From Xenopus tropicalis (taxonomy: Eukaryota > Chordata > Amphibia > Anura > Pipidae), in contig NC_030677.2 in NCBI RefSeq assembly GCF_000004195.4, forward strand, positions 197,135,372-197,199,371: DNA of 64,000 nt, read 5' to 3'. The notes beneath the pieces are model-generated. The model saw only the letters and a list, made by a program, of their open reading frames with translations. It was not told where the DNA came from and did not search any database. The position numbers were made by a program, and so were the translations under genes. Positions 22,728 to 33,165 of this stretch are shown here, in pieces (positions within the stretch are counted from its first letter, which is position 1; each line of letters starts with the position of its first letter).

Positions 22728-23335
22728 ATAGGTATGGGACCTGTTATCCAGAATGATTGGGACCTGGGGTTTTCCGAATAAGGAGCCTTTTCGTAATTTG
22801 AATCTCCATTGCTTAAAATAATTTAATCTTGAATTAAAACCAATAGGCTTGTTCTGCCCCAATAAGGATTAATTGTATCTTAGTTGGGATCAAGTACAGG
22901 TACTGTTTTATTATTACAGAGAAAAGGGAATCATTTAACCATGAAATAAACCCAATAGGACTGTTCTGCCCCCAATAAGGGGTAATTATATCTTAGTTGG
23001 GATCAAGTACAGGTACTGTTTTATTATTACAGAGAAAAGGGAATCATTTAACCATTAAATAAACCCAATAGGGCTGTTCTGCCTCCAATAAGGGGTAATT
23101 ATATCTTAGTTGGGATCAAGTACAGGTACTGTTTTATTATTACAGAGAAAAGGGAATCATTTAACCATGAAATAAACCCAATAGGGCTGTTCTGCCCCCA
23201 ATAAGGGGTAATTATATCTTAGTTGGGATCAAGTACAGGATCTGTTTTATTATTACAGAGAAAAGGGAATCATTTAACCATGAAATAAACCCAATAGGAC
23301 TGTTCTGCCCCCAACAAGGGGTAATTATATCTAAT
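22728..23335 (+). mobile_element. TACAGGTA-family MITE with internal tandem array, right end lost
   Basis: Begins TATAGGTATGGGACCTG with GTTATCCAGAATGATT. The segment spanning AATAAACCCAATAGG, CTGTTCTGCC, AATAAGGGGTAATTATA, GATCAAGTACAGGTACTG and AGAGAAAAGGGAATC then repeats about four to five times with a period near 113 bp. The array stops abruptly at about 23335 at a junction with L1 sequence, so the right terminus was removed. Confidence 0.85.
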
Positions 23336-23930
23336 GCCTGGCTATGAGAGTACTGCTGGTAAAAATTGTACGTAGAATGGTTTGCTTACGTGTTTGTTGT
23401 GGGAGGATTCCTAGTAGTTCTAGGTCGGGTTGAATTTGAAATGTGGGGACGATAATACTTTGGAGAAGCATTTGTGCCTCTGCCCAGAATCTCTTTTAGG
23501 CATCTCCAACATATGTTTGATGCATTGGGGTACGCTGCGTGAATTTTGTCTGGAGTTAGGTACCATCTGCACATCAGTTTTATTGTTGCCGATTGGTGGT
23601 TTAGGGACTGGGAATATTTTGGTGTTTGCCAGATCTTGGTCTATTTTTATTTGAAGGTCTTGCTCCCATAGTGTTAGGGCCGGGAGATTCTCTCAGGTTT
23701 ATATAGGCATCTTTGTCCAAGTTGTGTTGGAGCACTTACTGCTAAGAGATGGTTTGACTGGAGATTATGGCATATTAGCAGGTAAGTATACATTTGGTTG
23801 TCGGGTAGGTAATGTGTTTTTTTAATGTTAGAGAAAGTTTTTGTTAATAAAGGTCTCCCAGTTTATGCAAGCCCACCTGGGTCCAGAGGTCAGAGAGCTC
23901 ATTTTAAATCTTAACAAAAGCTTGCCTTTA
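23336..23930 (-). pseudogene. L1 ORF2 C-terminal remnant, frameshifted
   Basis: On the minus strand one frame reads LTLWEQDLQIKIDQDL (about 23640-23690). A second frame reads IKLMCRWYLTPDKIH (about 23540-23590), followed by a C-x2-C start of the Cys/His motif (NICWRC). IKLMYRWYLVP occurs at the same place in the L1 at 37262, which fixes the family and shows a frameshift near 23600. No poly(A) tail is visible at the left because the junction with the MITE removes it. Dead fragment. Confidence 0.75.
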
Positions 23931-23936
23931 AGGCAG

Positions 23937-24238
23937 TGATGCCCAACCAGTGGCTCTCAAGCAACATGTTCCTCCAACTCCATTGATGTTGTTCCCAGTG
24001 GCCTCAAATTTGGAGCCCATTTTGGAATTTCTGACTAGGAGGCAAGTTTTGGAGACCATGTGTAATGCTAAACAGAGCCTCTACTAGTCTTTCAGTCCAC
24101 ATTGGGCTATTAATCAACCAACCTGACTCCTTATTGGCCACCTACTAGAAAGGTTTTTATGCTTGTGTTGCTTAACAGCTTTTTTTTTCATTGAAATATT
24201 GCTCAAGGGTAAAAAAGGGGGTAAAGCAGGGGATCCCA
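23937..24238 (-). mobile_element. GATCCCCAACC-family element (reverse copy)
   Basis: Begins TGATGCCCAACCAGTGG and ends AGCAGGGGATCCC. The internal marks GTTCCCAGTGGCCTCAAA, CTAGGAGGCAAGTTTTGG and TGCTAAACAGAGCCTC read as the reverse complement of the 19126 copy. Confidence 0.75.
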
Positions 24239-24978
24239 GCTTAAAGGCATATGAGTGGATAGAGGCGAATAAGAATCTGATAGTGAAGTTTGAGGTCATT
24301 GATCATTTGGGGTCATACAGGCTATAAATATAGCTACCTCCTAAAGCCTTTTGTGGCTCAGTAAAGAAGTGAAAAGCCACTGCAGAGGCCATGGTTCTAA
24401 ACTGGCTGTAGATGAGCAGTCAGTATCCATTTATGAGGCAACAGAAAGGAAGCAAAGAGGCAAACAGTTATACAATATTTCTAGCAGAGGAATCTAAATG
24501 AAGTCACGATGGCCCGTCAAATAGAATTCCTGCATTAAGACTCCATTGTGACTTGTTTCATATCTTTTTAAAAGGCCTCTCCCAGTTCCCTGGGTATTTC
24601 TAGTTCACTCTCATTTGCTCCACTTTAGGAGAAAGCATAACAGCACATTTTACAATCTCCAGGGAATGATTTTGTTCTAATCAAACCTGGAAGGTTTTCA
24701 GAATTCTTCATTTCTTCTGCCAAAATCGAGTTTGTTTCTCTGATCTGAAAAACAGTTGAGTCACGTATTTTATTGGAGATGTTAGCTTGGCTGTGGGCAG
24801 TGATGTTTTTCTGAGTCTGTTACATGACAAACAAAGCTGCCATGAATATTTCATTGTCTGTAAAGTGTAACACAGAGGAAACTAATGTAGGCTTATGGTA
24901 AACGACTGTAAGCTACACCAATACTTTCCCCAGATGAGACTATTTCTCTCAGGCCCTCACATGTGTCTTAGGCCAGGG
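24239..24978. other. Low-copy sequence with possible conserved block
   Basis: About 24480-24890 is repeat-free, with words such as ACAAACAAAGCTGCC, CATGAATATTTCATTG and GTTGAGTCACGTATT (Sox-, POU- and AP-1-like). No coding frame is supported. A non-coding regulatory element is possible but untested. Confidence 0.25.
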
Positions 24979-25553
24979 TGTAGCATAACTATAACTCTCA
25001 CAATGAAGGATGCAAGTGGTTCTTGAACTTAACAAAGAACTGTTTATTTAACTAAATCCACAAAGGAGTCTGTAGCAACAATAATGCAGGATTCACTCAT
25101 AGCACAGATCAGATACATACTTACAAAACATGTTCAATAAGACTTTCTCTGCAAGGTCAATAGAGTACAATATGGGTTACCCCCTGTTTTCAGGAATCTC
25201 TTTCCATGTGGAACCCAGACAATTCTCTATCTAGCCCTGTACACTAGTTCCCTACTTCTGGGCTATAGTAAACCCAGGATCTCAATCCCACTGACAATCC
25301 TCAGTGGAGCCAAAAGCTGCTCACTAATTTACTTTAACTATCTGTCTCACCTAGTTTGACCTATTACTAGCCTAAATTAACACCAGCTATACCTGCACCT
25401 CCCAGGTTGTATTATCCTCTCCAAAATGGCTCCAGAACGCACTTATATACATTTACATAATGCCATCTTGTGGCCAAAATAGACAACTCCTTTTGTGTTA
25501 CTTTGACCCAGGAAAGGGACTTACTTCCCTTCTAGAATAAGGAACCCTCAACA
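24979..25553 (-). mobile_element. Candidate solo LTR (minus strand)
   Basis: On the minus strand the unit starts TGTTGAGGGTTCC and ends TTATGCTACA, giving TG...CA termini over 575 bp. Near its 5' end come a CTCF-like motif (25458-25476) and then TATATAAG, i.e. a promoter-like order. Flanks are not a clear duplication (CAGGG versus GCCAA), so termini may be off or the copy old. No gag/pol is present. Confidence 0.45.
25458..25476 (-). promoter_or_regulatory. CTCF-like motif inside LTR-like unit
   Basis: The minus strand reads TGGCCACAAGATGGCATTA, matching TGGCCACCAGGGGGCGCTA at 14 of 19 positions with the CCA, AG and GGC core kept. A TATATAAG box follows in the same orientation. Its direction is opposite to the site at 1499, so the two point at each other. 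Confidence 0.45.
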
Positions 25554-26005
25554 GCCAATGTTTGCCATTATATGGGCCAGACCATGTACCCTGGTATGGA
25601 TGGGTCATAAATTAGACAAGGCGCCACCTGTGATGTCATTGCACTGTACCACACTTTTGGTGACATCATGACGCCATCCTGCCCCTTTACTGATATCAGA
25701 AGTATAAAAATTATCAAGGATGATGGAATAGCAAACTCTGTAAATCCATGAATGCTTTTTATTTAGGTTAGATAAAGAAGTACTGAAGGTGAAAGGAAAT
25801 ATTTCCTTCCTAACCTCTAGAGTACCCCCTTATGCATGGAGGACAGGAACAGGAAAAGGAGGATAGCAGGAACTTACATCACACATAAGGGAGGGGGAAT
25901 AGGAGGGTTTAAATACAACGGCAATTCAACAAATCCACGGGTATGACTTTAGTCATTAGGTGGCATCTTGAAACATATGCCCATAAAAAATAAATACATA
26001 ATACA
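25554..26005. other. Low-copy sequence
   Basis: No gene or transposon end recognised. TGATGTCATTGCAC and GTGACATCATGACG (about 25630-25672) are CRE-like words of unknown meaning. Confidence 0.3.
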
Positions 26006-26013
26006 ATAACTAT

Positions 26014-26499
26014 TAGAGATGTAGCAAACTGTTCGCCGGCGAACTAATTCGCGCGAACATCGGGTGTTCGCAAGTCCGCAAATTCGCAAACTTTTGGCGA
26101 TGTTTGCCATTTTGGGTTCGCCGCGGTTTTTTTTGCGCCACATTTTTTCACCTCGGTTTTTTCCGCCGCGTTTTTTCGCTTCGGTTTTCTGCCTTTGCGT
26201 ATACATAGGAATAGCTTGCGGTTTTTTTTGGGCGTTATTTTTTGGCGTTTTTTTTACAAAGTATTTTTCAGAGAAATTTTTGCCCTTGATGCCCCTCCTG
26301 CATGCCCCTGTCCAGGTCGTGGCACCCTTTAAACAACTTTAAAATCAGTTTTCTGGCCAGAAATGGCTTTTCTAGGTTTTAAAGTTCGCCTTCCCATTGA
26401 AGTCTATGGGGTTCGCAAAGTTCGCGAATATTCGTGAGTTTTGGCGAAAGTCCGCGAACGGGTTCGCGAACATTTTTGGCGATGTTCGCTACATCCCTA
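26014..26499 (+). mobile_element. hAT-like MITE (TAGGGATGTAGC ends), perfect 8-bp TSD
   Basis: Left TAGAGATGTAGCAAAC is inverted relative to right GTTCGCTACATCCCTA. Flanks ATAACTAT (26006-26013) and ATAACTAT (26500-26507) are identical, the 8-bp duplication expected of hAT transposases. Subterminal regions are full of TTCGC/GCGAA words. A second copy in opposite orientation lies at 56998-57522 with its own perfect 8-bp duplication. Confidence 0.92.
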
Positions 26500-26645
26500 A
26501 TAACTATTAACAGTTTGGTAAAATGGGCAACAGTAAATGGCGACAATAACACTATCAGTCAGTTTTGCCCAACCTGAAGCCCTTCCGTTGTTTTCAACCC
26601 TTAGCATCCACCTAAAGCCAAGGTCTGTTGCAGGGTGTAGGGCAG

Positions 26646-26940
26646 GAATCCCCAAAGTTTTATACCAGTGAGCCACATTCAAATGGAAAAAGTTTTGGAA
26701 AGCAACACAAGCATGAAAAAAGTTCCTGGGGGTGCCAATGAGAGTTATAACTGGCCATTGATAGACCCTATGCTGACTGGCAGCCTACAGAAGGCTCTGT
26801 TTGGCAATTATATTGGGTTTTTATGCAACCAAAACTTGTCTCCTAACCAGAAATTCAAAAATAAGCCCCTGCTTTGAGGCCACTGGGAGCAACATCCAAG
26901 GGGTTGGGGAGCAACATGGTGCCCCTGAGCCACTAGTGTA
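26646..26940 (+). mobile_element. GATCCCCAACC-family element
   Basis: Begins AATCCCCAAAGTTTTA, continues with GAGCCACATTCAAATGG, GCTGACTGGCAGCC and GGCCACTGGGAGCAAC, and ends GAGCCACTAGTG. The left end is diverged and the right terminal GGGGATCACTG is missing. Confidence 0.75.
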
Positions 26941-27760
26941 GGGAGTTGATTTCAGCAACAACAGGCAGGTCATAGAGGGGTTTGCTCTGAGCTTACCAAC
27001 TTCTAAAGACAACACAGGTTAGTGAGAAAGCTCCGCTTCTGTTTATTATTTAAACCTATAATATATCACTTTCCTATTGTTATTGAGCTTAATACTTGCT
27101 TACTTAGATTTTAGACTATTCATTACTCATTCGAGTAAATATCTCAAAGGGTTAGGAAATGGAATTTAATTTTTTTGTTTTTGTGCTCAACATTCCACTT
27201 TATTAGATAAGAAAATGTATGAAATTGCTCAAATCTGTGGTCAGCTTATTTAGCAACACGTTAGGCGCTATTAAAAACAAAACAATGGTGGCACGGGCCA
27301 ATTTGGCAGTACTACAATGAGCCGAGAGTCCAGGCAACAGAGTTGCTTTATGCAATCCTATTCACATGATCTCCTGATTCAGTTTGGTGGAGGACAAAAG
27401 GTTAGGCTATATTTTGCATAGCGGCTCCCATGTTTGTCAACACTTTCCAAATTCTGCCTCTTGGGAAATGACTTCATATGGCAGCCTTTGTGACTGCTTC
27501 AACCCTTCTTCACTGGAAAAACTTCTCTTCTACAAAAAAAGAAGCAGCAGCTGTGTTCATTTCCGGTAGCTTGTTCTTTGACAGCCGTCCATGGAACCAT
27601 TTCACATTGGGTTTTTGTTTCTTTCTGTTCCTTTTTGGGAATGCAGTGAATTAGCTAAAGATAAATCCCTGTATGTTCTAACCACACTATACTGTTTTTG
27701 ACCTGCAGACTGGCTACCAATCAGTGCTCTAATAAGATAAGGTAAATTTTGTTGGTTAAG
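26941..27760. other. Low-copy sequence
   Basis: Nothing recognised beyond a 61-codon frame without features. Confidence 0.35.
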
Positions 27761-27956
27761 CAGCGCCAGATTTCAAATTTAGCCTCCCCTAGGCCGCCCC
27801 CCATTCGCGCCCCCCGCAGGCATTTAACTCCCATACGGAGCAGTGGGGAGAAATCCCCATTGCTCCGTATGGGAGCAAAATGTCAAAATTTCGTCCCTAA
27901 ATTTGTGCCGCCCTAGGCCCGGGCCTTTGTGGCCTCGCCACAAATCCGGGCCTGCG
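27761..27956. mobile_element. GC-rich MITE with central hairpin
   Basis: Ends CGCCAGATTTCAAATTT and GCCACAAATCCGGGCCTG are partly inverted. At 27828-27875 the arms CTCCCATACGGAGCAGTGGG and CCCCATTGCTCCGTATGGGA form a nearly perfect 22-bp hairpin with a tiny loop. A second copy with the same CATACGGAGCAATGGGG hairpin lies at 42906-43160 in the opposite orientation. Confidence 0.7.
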
Positions 27957-28305
27957 GTTATGTTGAAACATCAGTTCCACATAATCCCTACATAGATTCT
28001 TACATTAGAGGGAACACTGGTGTCCAACCTTCGGTTCGTGTTGAACTACAGAAAAAGAAAAGTTCCCAGACTTTATATCCCAGATTATAGTACGGTGCTC
28101 CCTGGCACAGTCCGGCCTGGCATCACTGTGTGAGGCACAAATATAAAGAATAAGGAGCCACATCAAACAATGTATTTCCAGCTACAGAAGGAGACCAAAA
28201 GGCAATGTTGTAGGAGGACAACCTTCTCTTTGTCAGATGGTGTAAAAGAGAAACTAACACTATATTTAAAGACCCTAACAGCCCTTTCCCTATGCCACAT
28301 GGAGG

Positions 28306-28802
28306 TTAAAGGGGAACTCCATCCTTTTCATGATGTTTAATGGAATAATATGGTTTGGAACAGTTCCCTAAGCCCCGCCCCTTGTTTCCCTGCTGATCTG
28401 GCTGACTACTTTGACACTCAAATAAAAGGTAACAGTAGTTGATTGCCCTCAGCCTGCCTTCAGCCTGCATCCTCCCAATCCCACAATCCCCTGCACATGT
28501 GATGTCGATAGGGAAAGGAACATCACAGTGCAATGCATTGTGGGTTACCTAGTTCCTTCATGTGGTCTGTAAGCTGTGGAGAAGTTGTTACAATTTGTAA
28601 CATCAATGTTTTAGTCCCTCCTCCCCTGCCAGGATTTCAAATGATGCAGAAAGAGAAGAACTGTTTTGCAGCTGGATTTCTGCATATAAAAATGGTCTTT
28701 ATTCATATTTTTGAAAGAGAAAATTACAGTGATTAGGGGTTTGTCTGTGTTGTGTGGGGCTCTTTAATACATTTGGGTTTGGAAGACAGAGTTCTTCTTT
28801 AA
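28306..28802 (+). mobile_element. T2-like MITE, intact ends
   Basis: TTAAAGGGGAACTCC at the left and GAGTTCTTCTTTAA at the right, each including the TTAA target. This matches the TTAAAGG rule of the Xenopus T2 (Kolobok-type) MITEs. Interior blocks are shared with 16732-17199, 58005-58380 and the split copy at 60505-62590, so this copy is the reference for them. Confidence 0.85.
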
Positions 28803-29837
28803 GCCATACCAACCAGTGTATGGAGGGTGATAAATAAATACATAAACAGAGGGTAATAGTCCACGATAGACCATTATACTCAATGCCCAAGTGATTCAAT
28901 TTTTTAAAAATAATATCCCTCCATATCAGTCCATCTGAGCTACAGTTGGACCTGGTTCTAGAAGTGCACATAACTCTGCTGCCTCACAATGGCTATATTT
29001 GACTCTGTTCCCAGGCTGAAATAACTCGATTTGTTTGGAACAAAAGATTCAGTGATTGGCTTCGGCTTTTATTTGCTTTTAAGGAGTGCTTTCCTCAGTA
29101 GATTGCGAACGTGGCCAGTATTAAATTGCAAATACAATTTCACTGTTGTTTCCTTGTAATATAGTGTTCCTACTGGAGCCAAATAATTGTCATGTTCGCA
29201 AGGTAAAGAAAGGATGAAATTCATGGTTTTTGATGCCAGCGGATCCCAAAAGAAAATGTCATTATTTCAGCGCTGGCATCACAATGAATATGAGGTCATG
29301 TGATACTAATAACCCCTTTAGCAGAGCCCTTAGTCTATGTCTATTCACAGAAGGTGACCTGCCCTTCAAGCCAAAGTTTATTTTCAAAATGTGTATAATG
29401 TGAGTTTGCATATACATACCATTTGTATATGAGGTTATTGTGGTGTAACTAGAGGGCCAGAGGTTATGCAGCCCCACCCTAAGGGTGAAGCCTTCAGTCC
29501 ATTTTTGGTTCAAGCCCCACCTGCATTTGTTCAGACCCCACAAGGTTACAGATATATGAAACCTCTCTGCTAATAGTCATTCAGCCATAGTTACAAGAAT
29601 ATTTAGGACAGCCAATAATTCTTCACTCCAAATTTCAACCTAAGTAACCTCTGCTTAACCTAAAGCTGGGCTTGTAGCCCTATCCATTAAAATAAATAGG
29701 CTATCTCCCTAAATTACACTCTAAATGGCCTTCAACCTGGAGACCCCAGCCCCCGCTTTGTGTTTTGCCATCAGTGCCACAGGGTGTTCAATTAATGACC
29801 AGATCTAATAGAAAGGTAGTGGATATCTTTTCCTAAT
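28803..29837. other. Low-copy sequence; possible conserved block 28980-29300
   Basis: No exon recognised. The block near 28980-29300 (GTGATTGGCTTCGGC, CAAATAATTGTCATG, CATTATTTCAGCGCTGG) is repeat-free and varied in composition. Around 29435-29530 the words GTGTAACTAGAGGGCC and GCAGCCCCACCC suggest a decayed repeat. Confidence 0.25.
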
Positions 29838-29998
29838 TAGTAATGAGTGAATCTGTCCTATTTGCCAAAAAAATCAGGAAACGTCAAAAATTCACCAAAT
29901 GGTCAATAGACGTTTATTCGTTTTTTTCCGCACAACCTTTTTTTGCTGAGTCTATGGGATTATTTGCAGCAAAACCTGGCAAAAATTGCTCATCGCTA
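29838..29998 (+). mobile_element. hAT-like MITE, 161 bp, perfect 8-bp TSD
   Basis: Left TAGTAATGAGTGAATC and right GCTCATCGCTA are inverted. TTCCTAAT flanks both sides (29830-29837 and 29999-30006) without mismatch. This is the smallest and cleanest copy of the TAGTGATGAG family. Confidence 0.9.
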
Positions 29999-30096
29999 TT
30001 CCTAATTTACAAAGAACCCCTATGTTATTTCCTCAAAGATTACAGGATGGATGATACCTATATAGAAGGATGTAGACTACAGCCCAAGTTGTCGAA

Positions 30097-30455
30097 GAAT
30101 AAAGGTGGCCATACACCTTCAGATCCGACATCGCCAAGCGAGCGGATCTTCTCCCGATATCCCCCACCAACGGGTGGGCGATATTGGGAGAATCCAGGCT
30201 AATTCAGTGGGGCCAAACGATCGAATTATCACAACGGGTATAGGCAAAGTCGGTTCGGGGACCTCATCAACGAGCCGATGCGGTCTCTGATCCGACTAGA
30301 TTTTTTAACCTGGCCGATCAAGATCTGGACGATTTCAGGCCAGATGTCGGTCGGGCAGGCCCGTCGGTAGTGCCCATACATGGGCCGATTAGCTGCCGAA
30401 TTGGTCTAAGGGACCGATATCGGCAGCTAGAATCGGCCAGTGTATGGGCACCTTA
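30097..30455. mobile_element. MITE, GGTGGCCATACA family (uninterrupted)
   Basis: AATAAAGGTGGCCATACACC at the left and GTGTATGGGCACCTTAGG at the right. The interior has GCCAAGCGAGCGGATCTT and CCCGATATCCCCCACC. This copy gives the empty-site sequence for the LTR insertion in the relative at 31770-32728. Confidence 0.85.
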
Positions 30456-30716
30456 GGATGTGAATGAGGAACAAAGTGATAGTTAGATACAAAATGTAGG
30501 TTACCTAGCAGCACAGGATAGTGAGGGCTGAAGCTTGGGGGATAATCCATTAGTTTAAGGATACAAGTGTACAAGCTGAGAGTAAAGGTGAATTTCTTGT
30601 AGTCTCCCTAGGACATTGCTGGAACCCAAACTGTAAGCCAGAGCTACTGCATGAAATGTGTTACTTCTGAACTCCTATTATTCATTTTACTGTATAAGTT
30701 GCTGTATATACCTAGC

Positions 30717-31040
30717 CAGTGTTGGACTGGGGTAACCAGGGCCCACCAGATAACCAAGTCAAGGGCCCACCATCCAGCCAGCACTGCAAGAGAAAACTAC
30801 ATCCCAGTCTGCCCCTTTCCAACCACCCTCCACACACTGCACAGCTACTTACTCCCCATCTTCAATGAGGATGCATGCCTGTGGAAAAATTAAAGATGGC
30901 GGTGCATTCCACAGTGGAACACGTGGACATATTTATGTTTGTTTAAATCTTTCTTGGGTTGCTTTTCTTGTTGGAAAGCAGCAGGGCCTAACTGGATCGG
31001 GGCGCACCAGGATTTTTCCCGGTGGGACAGTCCGACTCTG
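30717..31040. mobile_element. Short inverted-repeat element (TTGGACTGGGG ends)
   Basis: AGTGTTGGACTGGGG on the left mirrors GTGGGACAGTCCGACTC on the right, with GGGCCCACCA words inside. A fragment of the same kind lies at 21425-21500. No coding content. Confidence 0.55.
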
Positions 31041-31769
31041 TACCTGGCTAGATACATGGACACAATCCCTTTACTGGCTTTAGTTTTATTTAAGGACCTT
31101 TGCAAATAAACAGGGCATGCACACAACTGCGTGTTTATGGTCATTCAAGTAACACACGGATCATGTTTGTGGGTTTCTATGCTCTCCTAGGTTTTCTTTA
31201 GATCTGTGGAGAGAAGTCATTTTTCTGATAGGTTTGTACATTGCACATCCTATATACTTATGCCTACAATCACTCATATAGAAGATAAAAATGGAGATGA
31301 GATGTAACAGTTTCATGAATGAGTTTTCATGGAATGGAGGAATGAATTCCCAGCATGCTTGCATTAGGCGTTGTTTTGGTAGGAAGAAATGCTGGAAAAC
31401 ATAAAATAAAATATCTGCTTTATACACTGTACGGCCAAACATTTCTGGGCTGCTCAATGCAATGAGGGTCTCTGGCCAAAAGAAAAATACATTTTTATAG
31501 TTTTTTATTTATAATTTGTAATAGAAAACAAAAGACACCATAGCAAGACTGATTACATGGATACAGATGTACAATTTTGCAGAGATACATAGAGACCACA
31601 ATAATAGAATTCCAATATTAGTTTATATTATTATGTAATATAGCCTGCTAACTTCAGCTCTTATTACTGACATGGTTCTGTACATGCAGCCATGGGTCTC
31701 TAATCCATCTTAGATTCAGAAGATGTTTTCACTCATAAGTAATTTTGATCAGGGGAAAGGTCTTATTGA
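31041..31769. other. Low-copy sequence
   Basis: No transposon, exon or RNA signal recognised. Minus frame 31161-31457 (98 codons) has no domain. Confidence 0.35.
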
Positions 31770-31852
31770 CCTAAGGTCCCCATACACGTGAAGATTCGCT
31801 CGCTTGGCGAGGTCGCCAAGTGTGGTTACCAAGCGAGGTCGCCAAGCGAGCG

Positions 31853-32468
31853 TGTTACAGTCTGTATGCTTAGGAGCCCGGTAACTGCCCGGAATAACCC
31901 CTTAGATAAGCAGGAGAGCCCGGCCGACCCCGGTGTTCACCGACGCCCTTTTGGGGCCCCGGACTTTCTGCGGCGGGAGAGGCAGGGATCCTACTTACGG
32001 CCAAGGTTATTCAACGCGGTACCAAGGGTAAAGCTGTAATCGGAGTCGTGGTCAGGCAAGGGTCAGTGGCAGGCAGCAAGGATCGTAGTAGAGAGTCAGG
32101 CAAGGTCAGTGGCAGGCGGCAAGGATCGTAGTCAAAAGTCAGGCAGGGAGTCAAAAACCAGAGAATCAGATATAATATAGCTTAGCAAGGCACCAGGAAA
32201 TCAGGACCAGCTTGGGCAATGAAAACAAGCAAGGAACCGCTTTTTAAGTTTGAATTTGGCGCCAAGGTGACGTCAGCGCGTCCACTGACGTCATCGCGCA
32301 GCGCCGGGAGGACCTAAAGCTACTGCGCATGCGCGCGCGCGCCCTTTGCCATTGCGCGTCGGGACGCGCCGAAGAGAGGTGCGCGCAGGAGCGCGCTGTA
32401 CCAGAGGAGCCCGGGGACCGGCGCGCTTGAAGGTAGGAATGCGCGCTGGCCTCCCGGTGCTCCTTACA
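31853..32468 (-). mobile_element. Solo LTR (Gypsy-like), 616 bp, TSD GAGCG
   Basis: Termini are TG...CA (plus strand TGTTACAG to CCTTACA) with identical 5-bp flanks GAGCG (31848-31852 and 32469-32473). Minus-strand orientation is suggested by promoter motifs near that 5' end: an NRF1-like palindrome TGCGCATGCGCG (32324-32335), two CRE palindromes TGACGTCA (32268-32275 and 32286-32293), then CTTAAAAAG as a weak TATA. A 45-bp direct duplication containing GTGGCAGG and AAGGATCGTAG lies at about 32051-32140. No internal region remains, so this is the product of LTR-LTR recombination. Gypsy assignment is inferred from length, TSD size and general texture. Confidence 0.88.
32268..32335 (-). promoter_or_regulatory. 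CRE pair and NRF1-like site in the solo LTR
   Basis: Two perfect TGACGTCA palindromes 18 bp apart (start to start) and a perfect TGCGCATGCGC palindrome 30 bp beyond them. CREB/ATF and NRF1 are the vertebrate factors known for these motifs. The cluster sits in the CpG-rich U3-like part of the LTR and is the strongest promoter-like cluster in the window. Confidence 0.6.
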
Positions 32469-32819
32469 GAGCGGCTCTTCACCCGATATCCCCACCTAGG
32501 GGTGGGTGATATCGGGGAGTGTGTAGGCTAATTCGAATTAGGATGGCGGGCAATGGGGCAGCCAGTTCAGGGACCGCATGAACGACCTGAAGCGGTCCCC
32601 GATCCGACTGAATCTTTTAACCTGCCGATCGATATCTGCCCAATTTCAGGCCAGATATCGGTCGGGTATGGCCGTCGTTTCTGCCCCTACATGGGCTGAT
32701 ACAATCGGCTCGTGTATGGAGACCGTAACTGTGTCCATTGGGGCATGGAGTTGGTGTGTTCCTTCCAGAGCACTCTGAGAAACAGAACAATGGTTTTTGT
32801 TGATTGGGTATTGTTAAGT

Positions 32820-33165
32820 TTAAAGGAGAACTAAAGCCTAACTAAAGAAGTAGAGAATAAATACTGTACATTATGTTTTGAGCTTCTGTATCAGCCCAAG
32901 CATCTTTAGCAGGGAACATCTGTGCCCCCAAAGATGCCCCAGTAGCCCCCCATCTTCTTTTCTGCTGATTCCCTGCCCATGCTCTGTGCTACTGTCACTT
33001 ACCTAAGCTTAGGGACCCACCCACATTATACTGTATATATAGATTAGTAGTTAATACAGATGATTGCTACATGGCAGCTCAGAAACCAGTGTAATTAGAA
33101 TCAGAATATAACAATCAGCCCTGTAGCATCAGATTATATAACAGATGAACCTCATTTTTGGGTCT
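32820..33165 (+). mobile_element. T2-like MITE, unexpanded relative of 54466-56306
   Basis: TTAAAGGAGAACTAAAGCC at the left, then CATTATGTTTTGAGCTTC, TTTAGCAGGGAACATC, AAAGATGCCCCAGTAG, TCTTTTCTGCTGATTCC and AAGCTTAGGGACCCAC. Only one copy of the CTTAGGG...TATATA unit is present where the relative has 21. The right end after CAGATGAACCTCATTTT is lost. Confidence 0.8.

Larger units (their letters stand above)
31770..32728. mobile_element. GGTGGCCATACA-family MITE split by a solo LTR
   Basis: Left CCTAAGGTCCCCATACACG and right CGTGTATGGAGACCGTAAC are the diverged inverted ends. The left arm reaches GCCAAGCGAGCG at 31852 and the right arm resumes at GAGCGGCTCTTC (32469), followed by CCCGATATCCCC as in the uninterrupted copy at 30097. 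Removing the LTR and one GAGCG restores the family order. Confidence 0.88.
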
